From JAEVLT01 sp044598425 (GTDB lineage: Bacteria > Bacillota > Bacilli > Bacillales > Cytobacillaceae), in contig CP172536.1 of NCBI GenBank assembly GCA_044598425.1, forward strand, positions 1,364,001-1,428,000: a stretch of DNA of 64,000 nt, given 5' to 3'. The position numbers and the translations under genes were made by a program. Below the pieces are notes generated by a model that saw nothing but the letters and a program-made list of their open reading frames with translations, did not search any database and was not told the origin of the DNA. Positions 53,884-62,997 of the stretch are shown here, piece after piece (positions within the stretch are counted from its first letter, which is position 1; every line of letters begins with the position of its first letter).

Positions 53884-54432
53884 ATGGGAGAATACAGAGA
53901 GATCATTACAAAAGCCGTCGTAGCGAAAGGACGAAAATTCACCCAGTCCAATCATACGATTTGTCCGGCGCATAATCCAACGAGTATTCTTGGCTGTTGG
54001 ATTATCAACCATAAATACGAAGCGAAAAAAGTAGGTAAAACGGTTGAGATACATGGCACTTATGACATCAACGCTTGGTACTCCTTTAATGATAATACAA
54101 AAACAGAGGTAGTTACTGAACGTGTGCCCTACACGGATGTCATTAAGCTAAAGTATCGCGACCAAGATTGTCTCGATGACGATGAAATCATTGCCAAAGT
54201 TCTTCAGCAACCTAACTGCGTTGAAGCCGTCATTTCTCCGAACGGCAACAAAATCATTGTCCACGTTGAAAGGGAGTTCCTTGTCGAAGTGATTGGCGAA
54301 ACAAAAGTTTGTGTCGCCATTAATCCGGAAGGTTGCTCGCATGACGATGATGATGAATGGGGCATGGAGGTAGACGACGAAGAATTCGAGGAATTAAACC
54401 CAGATTTCTTAGTCGGATCGGAGGAGGAATAA
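53884..54432 (+). CDS. cotE: Outer spore coat morphogenetic protein CotE
   Basis: 182 residues, family length. It assembles the outer coat in the mother cell. The N-terminus EYREIITKAVVAKGRKFTQ and the core GKTVEIHGTYDINAWYSF and NNTKTEVVTERV-like segment are conserved. The C-terminal tail is very acidic and ends NPDFLVGSEEE. An ATG at 53854 is in frame, but GAGGAGGG precedes the ATG at 53884, which matches the family start. Confidence 0.96.
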   Translation: MGEYREIITKAVVAKGRKFTQSNHTICPAHNPTSILGCWIINHKYEAKKVGKTVEIHGTYDINAWYSFNDNTKTEVVTERVPYTDVIKLKYRDQDCLDDDEIIAKVLQQPNCVEAVISPNGNKIIVHVEREFLVEVIGETKVCVAINPEGCSHDDDDEWGMEVDDEEFEELNPDFLVGSEEE

Positions 54433-54471
54433 AAACACTAGGAAGAGACTCTTCCTAGTTTTCTTTTTTTC
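54433..54471 (+). terminator. Intrinsic terminator after cotE
   Basis: ACTAGGAAGAG / CTCTTCCTAGT inverted repeat with flanking A/T tracts and TTTTTTT. Confidence 0.88.
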
Positions 54472-54552
54472 GCATTTATCCGAATGGAATGAATGTTTTA
54501 ATGTTGTTTCTGCATGCTAGTAAATGGAGGTGCTCATAGACGTTTTATTGTT

Positions 54553-54568
54553 AAAAACAATTGTTTTT
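54553..54568. other. Perfect AT palindrome upstream of the kinase-like gene
   Basis: AAAAACAATTGTTTTT, 16 nt, about 110 nt before the kinase-like gene. Could be an operator or chance in AT-rich DNA. Confidence 0.3.
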
Positions 54569-54679
54569 ATAGGCGGATGAAAGCCGGCAAATCTAGGCAT
54601 AATAGTAGGCAAAAAAAGACCAAAACGCTAGAATGTAAGTATAGTTTTAAGTGAGCGATACTTATGATAGAGGTGTCAA

Positions 54680-55333
54680 ATGGAGCTGAATGAATACATA
54701 AAGAAAATTGAAACGGAATTGTTGAAGCAAATTGATCTTTATTCTGAAAATCCGTTTGACCCCATTGTTGTCCGCAATCATTCATCGAATTGGAAGACGA
54801 TTGGTAATGGTAATTATGCCGCTGTTTTTGTTCATGAAGCAAAACCGGAATGGGTTGTAAAAGTGTATGGTCGAAATCCAGAAGGCATTCAAAAGGAAGT
54901 CTCTGTGTATAAGAAATTAGGAAAACATGAGTCTTTCTCAACGCTTTACGCCTACGGTGAGCGCTATCTCGTTTTAAAAAGACTAGAAGGAATCACATTA
55001 TTCAACGCGCTGATCAAGGGGGTAAAAATTCCTGAATCCGTTATTCGGGATGTCGACAATGCTTTAGCCTATGCACGATCAGTCGGCTTGAATCCTTATG
55101 ATGTCCATGGGAAAAACGTCGTCATGAATAAAGGAAGAGGCTACATTGTGGATATTTCCGATTTTTATAAAAGCGGTTATTGCAGCAAATGGGTTGATCT
55201 AAAGAAAGCTTACAATTTGATTTATAAGCCTCTCATCAGCAAATGGCACCCGCCTATTCCTTTTGTTGTCGTAGATGGGATTCGAAGAGGGTATCGCTTG
55301 TATAAAAAAGGAAAAAGAAAATTTGATTTTTAA
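54680..55333 (+). CDS. Small protein-kinase-like protein (YrzF type)
   Basis: 217 residues. Short kinase-fold protein: a Gly-rich loop (IGNGNYAAVFVHE) is followed by WVVKVYG with a candidate ATP-binding Lys. A catalytic-loop-like DVHGKNVVM (Asp, Asn) comes next, and a metal Asp in VDISDF in place of DFG. It resembles the putative Ser/Thr kinase YrzF of B. subtilis in length and motifs. Substrate unknown; activity is an inference. AGAGGTG lies before the ATG. It occupies the place usually taken by mutS after cotE. Confidence 0.75.
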   Translation: MELNEYIKKIETELLKQIDLYSENPFDPIVVRNHSSNWKTIGNGNYAAVFVHEAKPEWVVKVYGRNPEGIQKEVSVYKKLGKHESFSTLYAYGERYLVLKRLEGITLFNALIKGVKIPESVIRDVDNALAYARSVGLNPYDVHGKNVVMNKGRGYIVDISDFYKSGYCSKWVDLKKAYNLIYKPLISKWHPPIPFVVVDGIRRGYRLYKKGKRKFDF

Positions 55334-55370
55334 GGGGAAGATCATCCGCGTGATCTTCCCCTATTTTTTA
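55333..55370 (+). terminator. Intrinsic terminator after the kinase-like gene
   Basis: AGGGGAAGATCA / TGATCTTCCCCT stem followed by ATTTTTTA. Confidence 0.93.
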
Positions 55371-55620
55371 TATTATCAGAATTTATATCTTAACTTCGAT
55401 AACTGTCTAGCTCCACAAGAATAAGCTTCGGAAGCATAGCCTCGCACGAAGGAAAAGCGATAGCTTTTCCGAGGAGCGCCCTATCGACTACGTCGCTTCC
55501 CTCGCCTCGTCTACGATAAGTCGAGAACGAAAGACTACCGTCTTTCGACTCTCCTTTATCTCACTCGGCTTTAGTCCACCTCCTTACGTCGATGACCAAG
55601 GGCGCTTGCGCTTTTCTTAT
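55371..55620 (+). repeat. Dispersed repeat family B, copy 2 (long form)
   Basis: Starts TATTATCAGAATTTATAT and ends GGGCGCTTGCGCTTTTCTTAT. Compared with 20764-20952 it has about 60 extra nt after GTCTAGC, containing the palindrome GAAAAGC...GCTTTTCC. The rest is nearly identical. Confidence 0.82.
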
Positions 55621-55796
55621 TTCACCTGTTACTTTTTCTCATCATTGCTTTTTTTGAATGTTCATTTTTATCATTATAATATAAAATAAGAAAAAGTTAA
55701 CGTGTATTTTACAATGCAAAAAGCATCAAGATATGAGATTGTAAAACGAATAAATTGTGAGATCGAATAAAAAATTTTCAAGATGGAGTTATGAAA

Positions 55797-56558
55797 ATGA
55801 AAAAAACGATTACTGTAAAAGGTGTAACAATTGGGGAAGGCGTACCAAAAATTTGTGTCCCATTGACGGGAAGTACATTGCCAGAGTTAAACGAAGAAGC
55901 TGCCTTATTAAAAACGCTTGATTTTGATGTGGCTGAATGGAGGGCAGACTTTTTTGAAAATGTTGATGAAATCGAAAAGGTTTTGGCCGCTTTAGCAGTT
56001 ATTCGGACAAGCTTACCGAATACTCCGCTTATCTTTACATTTCGCTCAGTAAAAGAAGGTGGCCAAAAGGAGATGAGCCTTGATAATTATTTTGCTTTGA
56101 ATAAAGCCGTTGCCGAAACGGGGCAAGTAGAGTTACTCGATGTGGAACTTTTTTGCGGTGAAGATATTGTCAAACGACTTGTTGAAGCCGCCCATGCCAA
56201 TGGAGTATTCGTGATCCTTTCAAATCATGATTTTGCTAAAACACCATCAAAAGAAGAGATCATTTCAAGGTTATGGAAAGCGCAGGAGTTGGGAGGGGAT
56301 CTGCCGAAAATTGCCGTCATGCCGACCAACGCTGGTGATGTCTTGACTTTGCTTGATGCTACCAACACAATGAATGAGAAATTTGCGGATCGGCCCATTA
56401 TCACGATGTCGATGGCTAGCAAAGGGATAATCAGCCGCTTGTCAGGGGAAGTCTTTGGTTCTGCGATGACATTTGGTGTGGCAAAGAAAGCATCTGCTCC
56501 AGGGCAGCTCCCTGTTGCTGAGCTTAGAACGATTTTAGCTTTGCTACATCAGCAGTAA
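55797..56558 (+). CDS. aroD: 3-dehydroquinate dehydratase, type I
   Basis: Third step of the shikimate pathway. 253 residues, TIM barrel. The Schiff-base Lys is in MSMASKGIISRLSG and the catalytic His in ILSNHDF; EWRADFF and TFRSVKEGG are also typical of type I. An ATG at 55791 is in frame, but GGAG at 55785-55788 has proper spacing for the ATG at 55797. It is called aroC in B. subtilis nomenclature. No other aro genes are nearby. Confidence 0.95.
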   Translation: MKKTITVKGVTIGEGVPKICVPLTGSTLPELNEEAALLKTLDFDVAEWRADFFENVDEIEKVLAALAVIRTSLPNTPLIFTFRSVKEGGQKEMSLDNYFALNKAVAETGQVELLDVELFCGEDIVKRLVEAAHANGVFVILSNHDFAKTPSKEEIISRLWKAQELGGDLPKIAVMPTNAGDVLTLLDATNTMNEKFADRPIITMSMASKGIISRLSGEVFGSAMTFGVAKKASAPGQLPVAELRTILALLHQQ

Positions 56559-56697
56559 TTCTAATCTGTAAACTTTTTAAAAATCAGACTATTATCCTAT
56601 TTTTGCCTATTAGTAGTTTTGTATAATAGAATTATAAATCTGGGAAGTATATACAAGTTTCTATTTAGATAAAAATTCGTTAGGAAAAGGAGTAAAA

Positions 56698-58122
56698 GTG
56701 GTGAATGACATTGAAGTAACAGATAAAGAATGGCTGCGGAAGATGGAAACGTATTGCCCCTTTTTAAAACTATCCAGCGATTTATTCTCCCTGCATTCTC
56801 TGGATAGTTGTTTTGTTTACGCTTCTCATGCGGCTAAAGAACTACTTGGATATATGTCGAATGAATTGGTCTCAATCCCACTCGTAGATTTATGTCACCC
56901 AAATGATCGCCATAAAATTAGTTATTTCCTTCGTCATTACGACGATTTTGAAAAATACCGTGTGTTTTATCGAATTCGCCGGAAAACAGGCGAATATATC
57001 TGGTTCGAATCCCTTTTTATGACAGAGAAACAGTCAAACTTGCTTTATTGCACTTCACGTGACTTTACAGAATACAAAACGACAGAAGAAGAATTAGAAG
57101 CGAGCCGCACAAAATATCAAGCATTGGTGGAGAGTTTTCAAGACACCGTTGGTATTATTACGGTTGATGGATACTGGGTTTATATGAATGAAGCCGGAAA
57201 AAAACTATTCGGCGTCACGAGCACAAGCGAAATGATTGGACGCTCGATTTTTGACTTTATTCCTTATGAGGAACATAGAAAAATACGTGATCACATTCTT
57301 TCCCATCAAGAAAAAGAGCCTTTTGAACTGACGATTTTACGAACAGACAGTCAAATTAGGCATGCTGAAGCAAAAGTGATCCCCACTATTTACAAAGAGC
57401 GGAAAACCTTTCAAATCGTCATTAGAGATATGACGGAAAGAAAAAAAACGGAAGATATGATGCAGCAAACTGAAAAACTGTCAGTGGTTGGGCATTTAGC
57501 AGCCGGAATTGCCCATGAAATTCGAAATCCTTTAACGGCTATAAAAGGGTTTACCCAGTTAATGAATCAAGAAATACCGAATACATATTTGGATGTCGTC
57601 TTGACAGAGTTAGAAAGGGTAGAAAACATTGTAAGTGATTTACTGATCCTCGCCAAACCGCAGGCTTCCGTTTGTGAAAAAATAAATCTTGAAAAGCTGC
57701 TAAATGATACCATTTTTCTTTTTCTATCAGAAGCTCATTTGCATAATATTGAATTTATCACTGAAATCCAATTATCCAACCCTTTTATTGAAGGGGAAGG
57801 AGATAAACTGAAACAAGTTTATATTAATTTGCTTAAAAACGCGATCGAAGCAATGCCTGACGGCGGTCATATCTATATTAAAGCCTACCAGCCAAATGAA
57901 GATTGTTTGGTCACGCAAATTACGGATGAAGGTGTCGGCATTCCTCCTGAACGAATTTCCAGATTAGGAGAGCCTTTTTACAGCACGAAAGAAAAAGGTA
58001 CGGGTCTAGGTTTAATGATCTGCAATCGGATTATAAAAAATCATGGTGGAGCGCTAACGATTGATAGCCAGGAGGATAACGGGACGACCGTTTCCATTTC
58101 CCTTCCGCGGTGGCTCAAGTAA
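56698..58122 (+). CDS. Soluble PAS-domain sensor histidine kinase, probable sporulation kinase
   Basis: 474 residues, no transmembrane helix. Two PAS domains (about residues 20-125 and 135-250) precede the H-box AHEIRNPLTAIKGF, with the phosphorylated His at about residue 273. The ATPase domain shows the N-box INLLKNAIEAM, DEGVGIPPE and GTGLGL. The H-box is of the KinA/KinC/KinE type that feeds Spo0F, so a role in sporulation initiation is likely. There is no response regulator beside it, as expected for such orphan kinases. GTG start after AAGGAG. Confidence 0.88.
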   Translation: MVNDIEVTDKEWLRKMETYCPFLKLSSDLFSLHSLDSCFVYASHAAKELLGYMSNELVSIPLVDLCHPNDRHKISYFLRHYDDFEKYRVFYRIRRKTGEYIWFESLFMTEKQSNLLYCTSRDFTEYKTTEEELEASRTKYQALVESFQDTVGIITVDGYWVYMNEAGKKLFGVTSTSEMIGRSIFDFIPYEEHRKIRDHILSHQEKEPFELTILRTDSQIRHAEAKVIPTIYKERKTFQIVIRDMTERKKTEDMMQQTEKLSVVGHLAAGIAHEIRNPLTAIKGFTQLMNQEIPNTYLDVVLTELERVENIVSDLLILAKPQASVCEKINLEKLLNDTIFLFLSEAHLHNIEFITEIQLSNPFIEGEGDKLKQVYINLLKNAIEAMPDGGHIYIKAYQPNEDCLVTQITDEGVGIPPERISRLGEPFYSTKEKGTGLGLMICNRIIKNHGGALTIDSQEDNGTTVSISLPRWLK

Positions 58123-58221
58123 GGGCCACGCTTATGTATTAGCAGTTTGATGGCATGAAAAATTAGAGATCGCAATGATGGTTTGAAATCGCTATCATTA
58201 CTAATAAACCAATCTTTACAT

Positions 58222-60021
58222 TTAATACCTTAAGCCATCACCGAATTTATATAAACCTTTGATTGTAACGGGGAGTGTTCCTTCTCCTTTCTTGCTGCCA
58301 AATAGAACATCTATTGCAGCGTTCCAAGTAGAGGGGACAGGTGAACCCCATCTGTCAATTGAGTAAGAAGCAATATAGGCTCTAACCGCAGGGAAATTTT
58401 TAATGTCATAAGGCAGGCCTAAAGAAAGAACTACGATCGGTTTTCCACATGATTGTAGAGCCCCTACCAATTTTAGCTGCCCATGAGAAAGAGTACTTGT
58501 TGAGTTGGTAGATACAATAATTCTGTTAGCCTGTTTTGCTAAATTAGAGACTTTCACAATTTCAGCGGAAGTCGGATTGTCTGAAGTAATGGATCTTAAT
58601 ACTTTTCCTGAAGCCTTATCGGCAACTGATTTTGCGATCGCTTCGATATACTTTGTAGAGCCATAAATTTTAGGGCCAACAACAAGGGTTGTTGCTTTGT
58701 CGTCTTTCGTATTAAAAGGCAATACCCCATCATTCTTAAGTAATGTAATCGACTTTTTTGCGGCTTCGGCTGCTGCTTTTTTATGGGCAGGGTTATTTAC
58801 CACTTTTGCTGCATTAGCCGGATCAACATATCGATGATGAAATAAATCATATTTGACTTTTGCCGAAAGGATCCGATCTAATGATTCATTAACTCTTTTT
58901 TTCGTTAATTTACCTGATTTATAGGCGTGATATAAAGCATTATATGTTTCAAGCTGGTGTTTGTATGATCCAGTTGCCATGACGATATCTGCACCAGCAT
59001 TGATTGCCATAATGGCGGCTTGTCCTGCTCCCCAATGTTTATCAATTGCATCCATACTCATCGAATCTGTTACAATAATCCCATTATATCCCATTTTCTT
59101 TCTAAGAAGGTCGGTTAATACTTTTTTGGATAAGGTCGCGGGTAGTTTCGGATCAATAGCCTTAATAATGACGTGAGCAGTCATAATGGAATCCACACCT
59201 GCTGCAATCGCTGCCTGGAATGGAGGCAGATGGGTTTTCTCCAGTGTTCTTCGATCGTATGTGACTGCGGCCAAACCTAAATGGGAATCGACACTTGTAT
59301 CTCCGTGCCCTGGAAAGTGTTTGGCAGTAGCTAAGAGTCCATTTTGCTGGTAACCCTTGATTTGAGCAACGGTCATTTGCGAAACCAATTCCGTTTTTTC
59401 GCCGAATGACCTGACACCGATCACCGGATTTGCAGGGTTTGTATTTACATCCGCCAGCGGCGAATAGTTCCAGTTGAAACCAATTGCTTTTGATTCAATC
59501 GCGGTTATTTTGGCGATCTGTTCCGCTGTTCCAAGATCTCTTGTCGCTCCAATTGCCATTTGTCGGGGAAAGTCCGTTCCATCTGTCACATGTTGAGAAG
59601 TACCATATTCCAGATCAGCAGAGATGAGCAGGGGAATTTTTAAACGGGTTTCGGATGCCCATTTTTGAAGTTGGTTATTGAATATGGCGATACTTTCAGC
59701 ATTTGCTTTTCCGTAATGAATGACAGATCCAATATGATATTCCTGAATTAATTTGCGGGTGTTTTCATCAGAAATTGAAGTGTGATTGTATCGAGTGGAA
59801 GGCATTACAAGCTGTCCAATTTTTTCTTTATCCGACATGCTTAAAATGATCTGTTCGACCAGATCGCTATTAACTTTATTTGCAGACGGGACAGTATGCT
59901 GTTCCATAGAAGCTTGGACATTGGCTTGTTGTGAAAGGATAGCAGAAACGAAAACGAGAGCAGCATTAATTTTCTTTCCGAGTTTTTTTTTCCAGATGAA
60001 GGTTTTTGATAGTGTTTTCAT
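58222..60021 (-). CDS. nagZ: Secreted GH3 beta-N-acetylhexosaminidase (NagZ type)
   Basis: 599 residues. N-terminal signal peptide (charged start, hydrophobic about 20-34, AxA-like site near QASM). The GH3 catalytic domain shows KHFPGHGDTSVDSHLGL, whose His/Asp dyad marks the NagZ branch, and the nucleophile Asp in VTDSMSMDAI. A C-terminal alpha/beta sandwich follows (from about residue 400), as in B. subtilis NagZ (YbbD). It would release GlcNAc from muropeptides outside the cell. No muropeptide uptake genes are adjacent. Confidence 0.92.
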   Translation of the reverse strand: MKTLSKTFIWKKKLGKKINAALVFVSAILSQQANVQASMEQHTVPSANKVNSDLVEQIILSMSDKEKIGQLVMPSTRYNHTSISDENTRKLIQEYHIGSVIHYGKANAESIAIFNNQLQKWASETRLKIPLLISADLEYGTSQHVTDGTDFPRQMAIGATRDLGTAEQIAKITAIESKAIGFNWNYSPLADVNTNPANPVIGVRSFGEKTELVSQMTVAQIKGYQQNGLLATAKHFPGHGDTSVDSHLGLAAVTYDRRTLEKTHLPPFQAAIAAGVDSIMTAHVIIKAIDPKLPATLSKKVLTDLLRKKMGYNGIIVTDSMSMDAIDKHWGAGQAAIMAINAGADIVMATGSYKHQLETYNALYHAYKSGKLTKKRVNESLDRILSAKVKYDLFHHRYVDPANAAKVVNNPAHKKAAAEAAKKSITLLKNDGVLPFNTKDDKATTLVVGPKIYGSTKYIEAIAKSVADKASGKVLRSITSDNPTSAEIVKVSNLAKQANRIIVSTNSTSTLSHGQLKLVGALQSCGKPIVVLSLGLPYDIKNFPAVRAYIASYSIDRWGSPVPSTWNAAIDVLFGSKKGEGTLPVTIKGLYKFGDGLRY

Positions 60022-60135
60022 GATATATCCCGCCCCTAATGTATTGGCACCAAATTGTTTTTTAAGGAATCTGTATTATCTTTTTCCTTCTTCGAAACAA
60101 TATACATGTTAGAGAATTTTTAACCATATAAAGAG

Positions 60136-60169
60136 AAAACGGGGAAGCAGAAAATTGCTTCCCCGTTTT
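60136..60169 (-). terminator. Intrinsic terminator after the DUF2142 gene
   Basis: AAAACGGGGAAGCA / TGCTTCCCCGTTTT 14-bp stem. On the minus strand it is followed by CTCTTTAT after a TTTT tail, five bases after the stop of the upstream gene. Confidence 0.85.
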
Positions 60170-60173
60170 AAGA

Positions 60174-62201
60174 TCAATAGGTGTTTATTTCAATAAGATA
60201 CGAGATTAGAGAAATATATAGGCAACAATGAATTATCGTATTCAGCAAGAAATTTAGATCTTTATGTTTATGAATGAACTGTTGATTAGAAATGCTCAGG
60301 AAGAAGAAAATTGCCACGGGAATAAAGTATCTTCCCTGGATACCTAAAACAACGGGATATCCAACAGGGGTAAATCCAACATATAATGCAGTATACACGA
60401 GCAAAATGACCGCTAACATGATAAACACCATGAGCGTCTTGTCTATTTTTCTCCAACTATGCTCTAGATCCGTTTCATTATTCACTAGACCGAATAAAAT
60501 CATCAAAAACAAATACGTGTAAATAACAAGGTTAGGAGTAGAATAATGATAGATTGCTATTACCGTTCCAAGCATCCCCAAAAACTTGGATTCTCCAAGT
60601 TTTATAAAAGAATCAAGGAGGATTTTTGCATACTCGAATGGGTGTGTAAATATAAACGAAATTTGTTCCTTTGGCGATACTCCAGCATGTGTCCGAACAT
60701 CTGGGATGGATAAATTAGCAAGGTTTAACCAATTCCAAATAAGATATGGGATTGTAAAACCTACCAATATGAACAGTAATTTCTTTATAAAGTCCTTCTT
60801 ATCCATAAATTTCCTCAATGGAATAATGAAAAAGAGAAGTAATATCGGGAAATAAACGATTTTCGAAACAACAATAAAAATACCGATCCCTATTGTTGTC
60901 AACACATGTTTTCGCTTAATCTTTTCTACTTTGCCATATGCCAAATACAAAACATACGCTACAAAAAGGAATGCAGATGAAATGATCGTTGAATCGCCCG
61001 ATAATGTTGAGGCCTGATTGATCGACATTGGTAAGAGAGCCAAAATATAAAAGAGATTTTTTTTAATTGGTACGATCTTCAGAGCAGTATAGACAATCGC
61101 AAGATATGCAAATAGATTAAAGATTCTTCCCAGATACATCATCATCAGCGGTGAATGAAAGAGAATCCTTCCTAACGTTACTCCGATGGCCTGTGGGATA
61201 TAGATAGTCGGCGGATAAGACGAAGCATAATTCCGTATAAAGATTCTTTTTTCAGGATTTAATTTATTTCCAAAGGCCTCTTTAACAATTTCGTATTGAT
61301 ATCCTTTTCCGTTAATAAATTGAGTATCATGAACTGTATCGACGAGGCTGACTGGAATGTAGTTTCCCAGACCCTGCTTGGTTACTTGGTTAACAAACAT
61401 TCCTTCTGAGACCTCGAAGGATCGTAAAAAATGGTCAAATTCATCCAATTGGTCAAAAGGTGGTATGATGATAGCTAATATGAATCCAACTGGAAGGGCA
61501 GTCACTAAAAATGCTTTATGCATTTCCGTTTTATATCTTCTTAATGCCAGTACAGAGAGGATAAAAAGAAGCAGGAACAATCCTCCGGTAAAAACATATA
61601 TTGGTTTGCTGATAAGTTTCTTGCTCTCAACATCAAATATGGAAAAGCGGAGATCACCTGTAACACTACGACCATTAATTGTCAACTGCCCTTGTTTATA
61701 ATGATCCTTAGCACTTTTCCATAAAGTTGCAGATTCTCCTTTTTTGAGCCCGCTCCCCGTGATTGTTAATTCATATTTTTTTCCTTTTGCTCCGTTTATT
61801 TTTGGAAAATCAAAATTAGTAAGCTTCTTGTCCTTAAGCTTACTGAGGTTTATTGTTTGTGTAAAAAGAACCTCTCCACTGCCCTTCTCTTTCAGTTCAA
61901 GCTTAAATGTAGCCTTCGTTTTCGCGTTGAAAGTATGAAATGGCATTTGAATTCGTGAGAATGAGTCTCTTTTTGAAACAAAGGTTTGCGATACATTTAT
62001 ATCACCCGTAAATTCATCAAGCATCACATCACTATAATATTGTCCTGCAGTTGCATACTCTAAGTCTTTTGGGGCAGTAAAGGAACCGTAATTTTCATAA
62101 ATGACTAGCCAAAAAAGTAAGAGGACAACAATGGCAATCGTCCAAACAAACCAGTAATTTTTCACTTCAGCATGAACATGATTCTTAAACCGATCAAACA
62201 A
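60174..62201 (-). CDS. DUF2142 family polytopic membrane protein
   Basis: 675 residues. A transmembrane helix at about 18-37 is followed by a roughly 170-residue extracellular beta-rich domain. About eleven more helices follow from residue 210 on. The conserved loop DQLDEFDHFLRSFEVSEG after the second helix carries acidic residues like those of GT-C glycosyltransferases; this links it to the DUF2142 family. It is probably the last gene of a minus-strand operon with a GT2 enzyme. A sugar-transfer role outside the cell is an inference. Confidence 0.82.
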   Translation of the reverse strand: MFDRFKNHVHAEVKNYWFVWTIAIVVLLLFWLVIYENYGSFTAPKDLEYATAGQYYSDVMLDEFTGDINVSQTFVSKRDSFSRIQMPFHTFNAKTKATFKLELKEKGSGEVLFTQTINLSKLKDKKLTNFDFPKINGAKGKKYELTITGSGLKKGESATLWKSAKDHYKQGQLTINGRSVTGDLRFSIFDVESKKLISKPIYVFTGGLFLLLFILSVLALRRYKTEMHKAFLVTALPVGFILAIIIPPFDQLDEFDHFLRSFEVSEGMFVNQVTKQGLGNYIPVSLVDTVHDTQFINGKGYQYEIVKEAFGNKLNPEKRIFIRNYASSYPPTIYIPQAIGVTLGRILFHSPLMMMYLGRIFNLFAYLAIVYTALKIVPIKKNLFYILALLPMSINQASTLSGDSTIISSAFLFVAYVLYLAYGKVEKIKRKHVLTTIGIGIFIVVSKIVYFPILLLFFIIPLRKFMDKKDFIKKLLFILVGFTIPYLIWNWLNLANLSIPDVRTHAGVSPKEQISFIFTHPFEYAKILLDSFIKLGESKFLGMLGTVIAIYHYSTPNLVIYTYLFLMILFGLVNNETDLEHSWRKIDKTLMVFIMLAVILLVYTALYVGFTPVGYPVVLGIQGRYFIPVAIFFFLSISNQQFIHKHKDLNFLLNTIIHCCLYISLISYLIEINTY

Positions 62202-62236
62202 AATTTTAACCCTCCTTCATTCACTGATGCAGACGA

Positions 62237-62587
62237 TCACCTGACCACTAAGTACACACCGAGTAATATAACCCCCGTACCGATCCATCTCGAAATCGGA
62301 ATCTGCTCTTTAAATAGAAATAGACCTACAAAAAGCGCAAGAACATATGCAACACTTTGTAACGGATATAAAAAGCTAAGCGGCAGTTTTGAAAGCAAAT
62401 ACATCCAAATGACCGTAGCAAGTATGTAAAGAACAAATCCTAAAAAAATAAAGGGTGAAAATACAAACTGAAAAAACTTTTGAAAAAGGTTTCCGTGAAG
62501 ATGTAAATTTTCTAACCCTATTTTCCAGCTGGTTTGTCCTAAAACAAGGCAAACAATATTTATCAGTATGAGTACATATTTCAACAT
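62237..62587 (-). CDS. Small EamA/SMR-like transporter
   Basis: 116 residues with four hydrophobic helices. The segment LPLSFLYPLQSVAYVLALFVG and the GTGVILLGVYLV end are typical of the small multidrug-resistance/EamA fold, including ArnE/ArnF-like lipid-sugar flippases. It lies between DUF2304 and DUF2142 genes with short spacers. Flipping of a polyprenyl-phosphate sugar is the likely role by context, not shown by sequence. Confidence 0.8.
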   Translation of the reverse strand: MLKYVLILINIVCLVLGQTSWKIGLENLHLHGNLFQKFFQFVFSPFIFLGFVLYILATVIWMYLLSKLPLSFLYPLQSVAYVLALFVGLFLFKEQIPISRWIGTGVILLGVYLVVR

Positions 62588-62593
62588 TTGAGA

Positions 62594-62962
62594 TTACCTC
62601 TCTGGACTCTTAATGTTTTGCAGACTTTCTACTTCTTTTTTTAATAAACCGACTTCTTGAACGAGCTGGGTAAATTTATTTGAAATTCGGGAAATCGTTA
62701 GGGTGAGACTAAAAATAAGAAAAAATTGAAAAATGAAAGATAATAGAAAAATAGCATTAACGGGCTGCTTAATACTTAATAAATTTGCTGTTGTTTTGGC
62801 AATGTCTGAAAATGCTGCTAGCAAAATATTACCAACACTAAAAAACAGCCAAAGCAATGAATACTTAAGCTCAAGATTGTACTTTCTAATCATATTGATA
62901 ATAACAAGAAGAGTAATGATAGAAGCTATGAACAAGATGATTTGCAATTGGATCGTAATCAT
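62594..62962 (-). CDS. DUF2304 family membrane protein
   Basis: 122 residues. Three hydrophobic helices and a short C-terminal coiled coil (VQEVGLLKKEVESL). The central YSLLWLFFSVGNILLAAF is characteristic of DUF2304, a family that often sits beside GT2 polyprenyl-phosphate sugar synthases. It ends 6 nt before the next gene. Function unknown; an accessory of the GT2 enzyme is plausible. Confidence 0.82.
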   Translation of the reverse strand: MITIQLQIILFIASIITLLVIINMIRKYNLELKYSLLWLFFSVGNILLAAFSDIAKTTANLLSIKQPVNAIFLLSFIFQFFLIFSLTLTISRISNKFTQLVQEVGLLKKEVESLQNIKSPER

Positions 62963-62997
62963 TATATGCTCCTTTCATCCAAAATGATGGACCCAAC

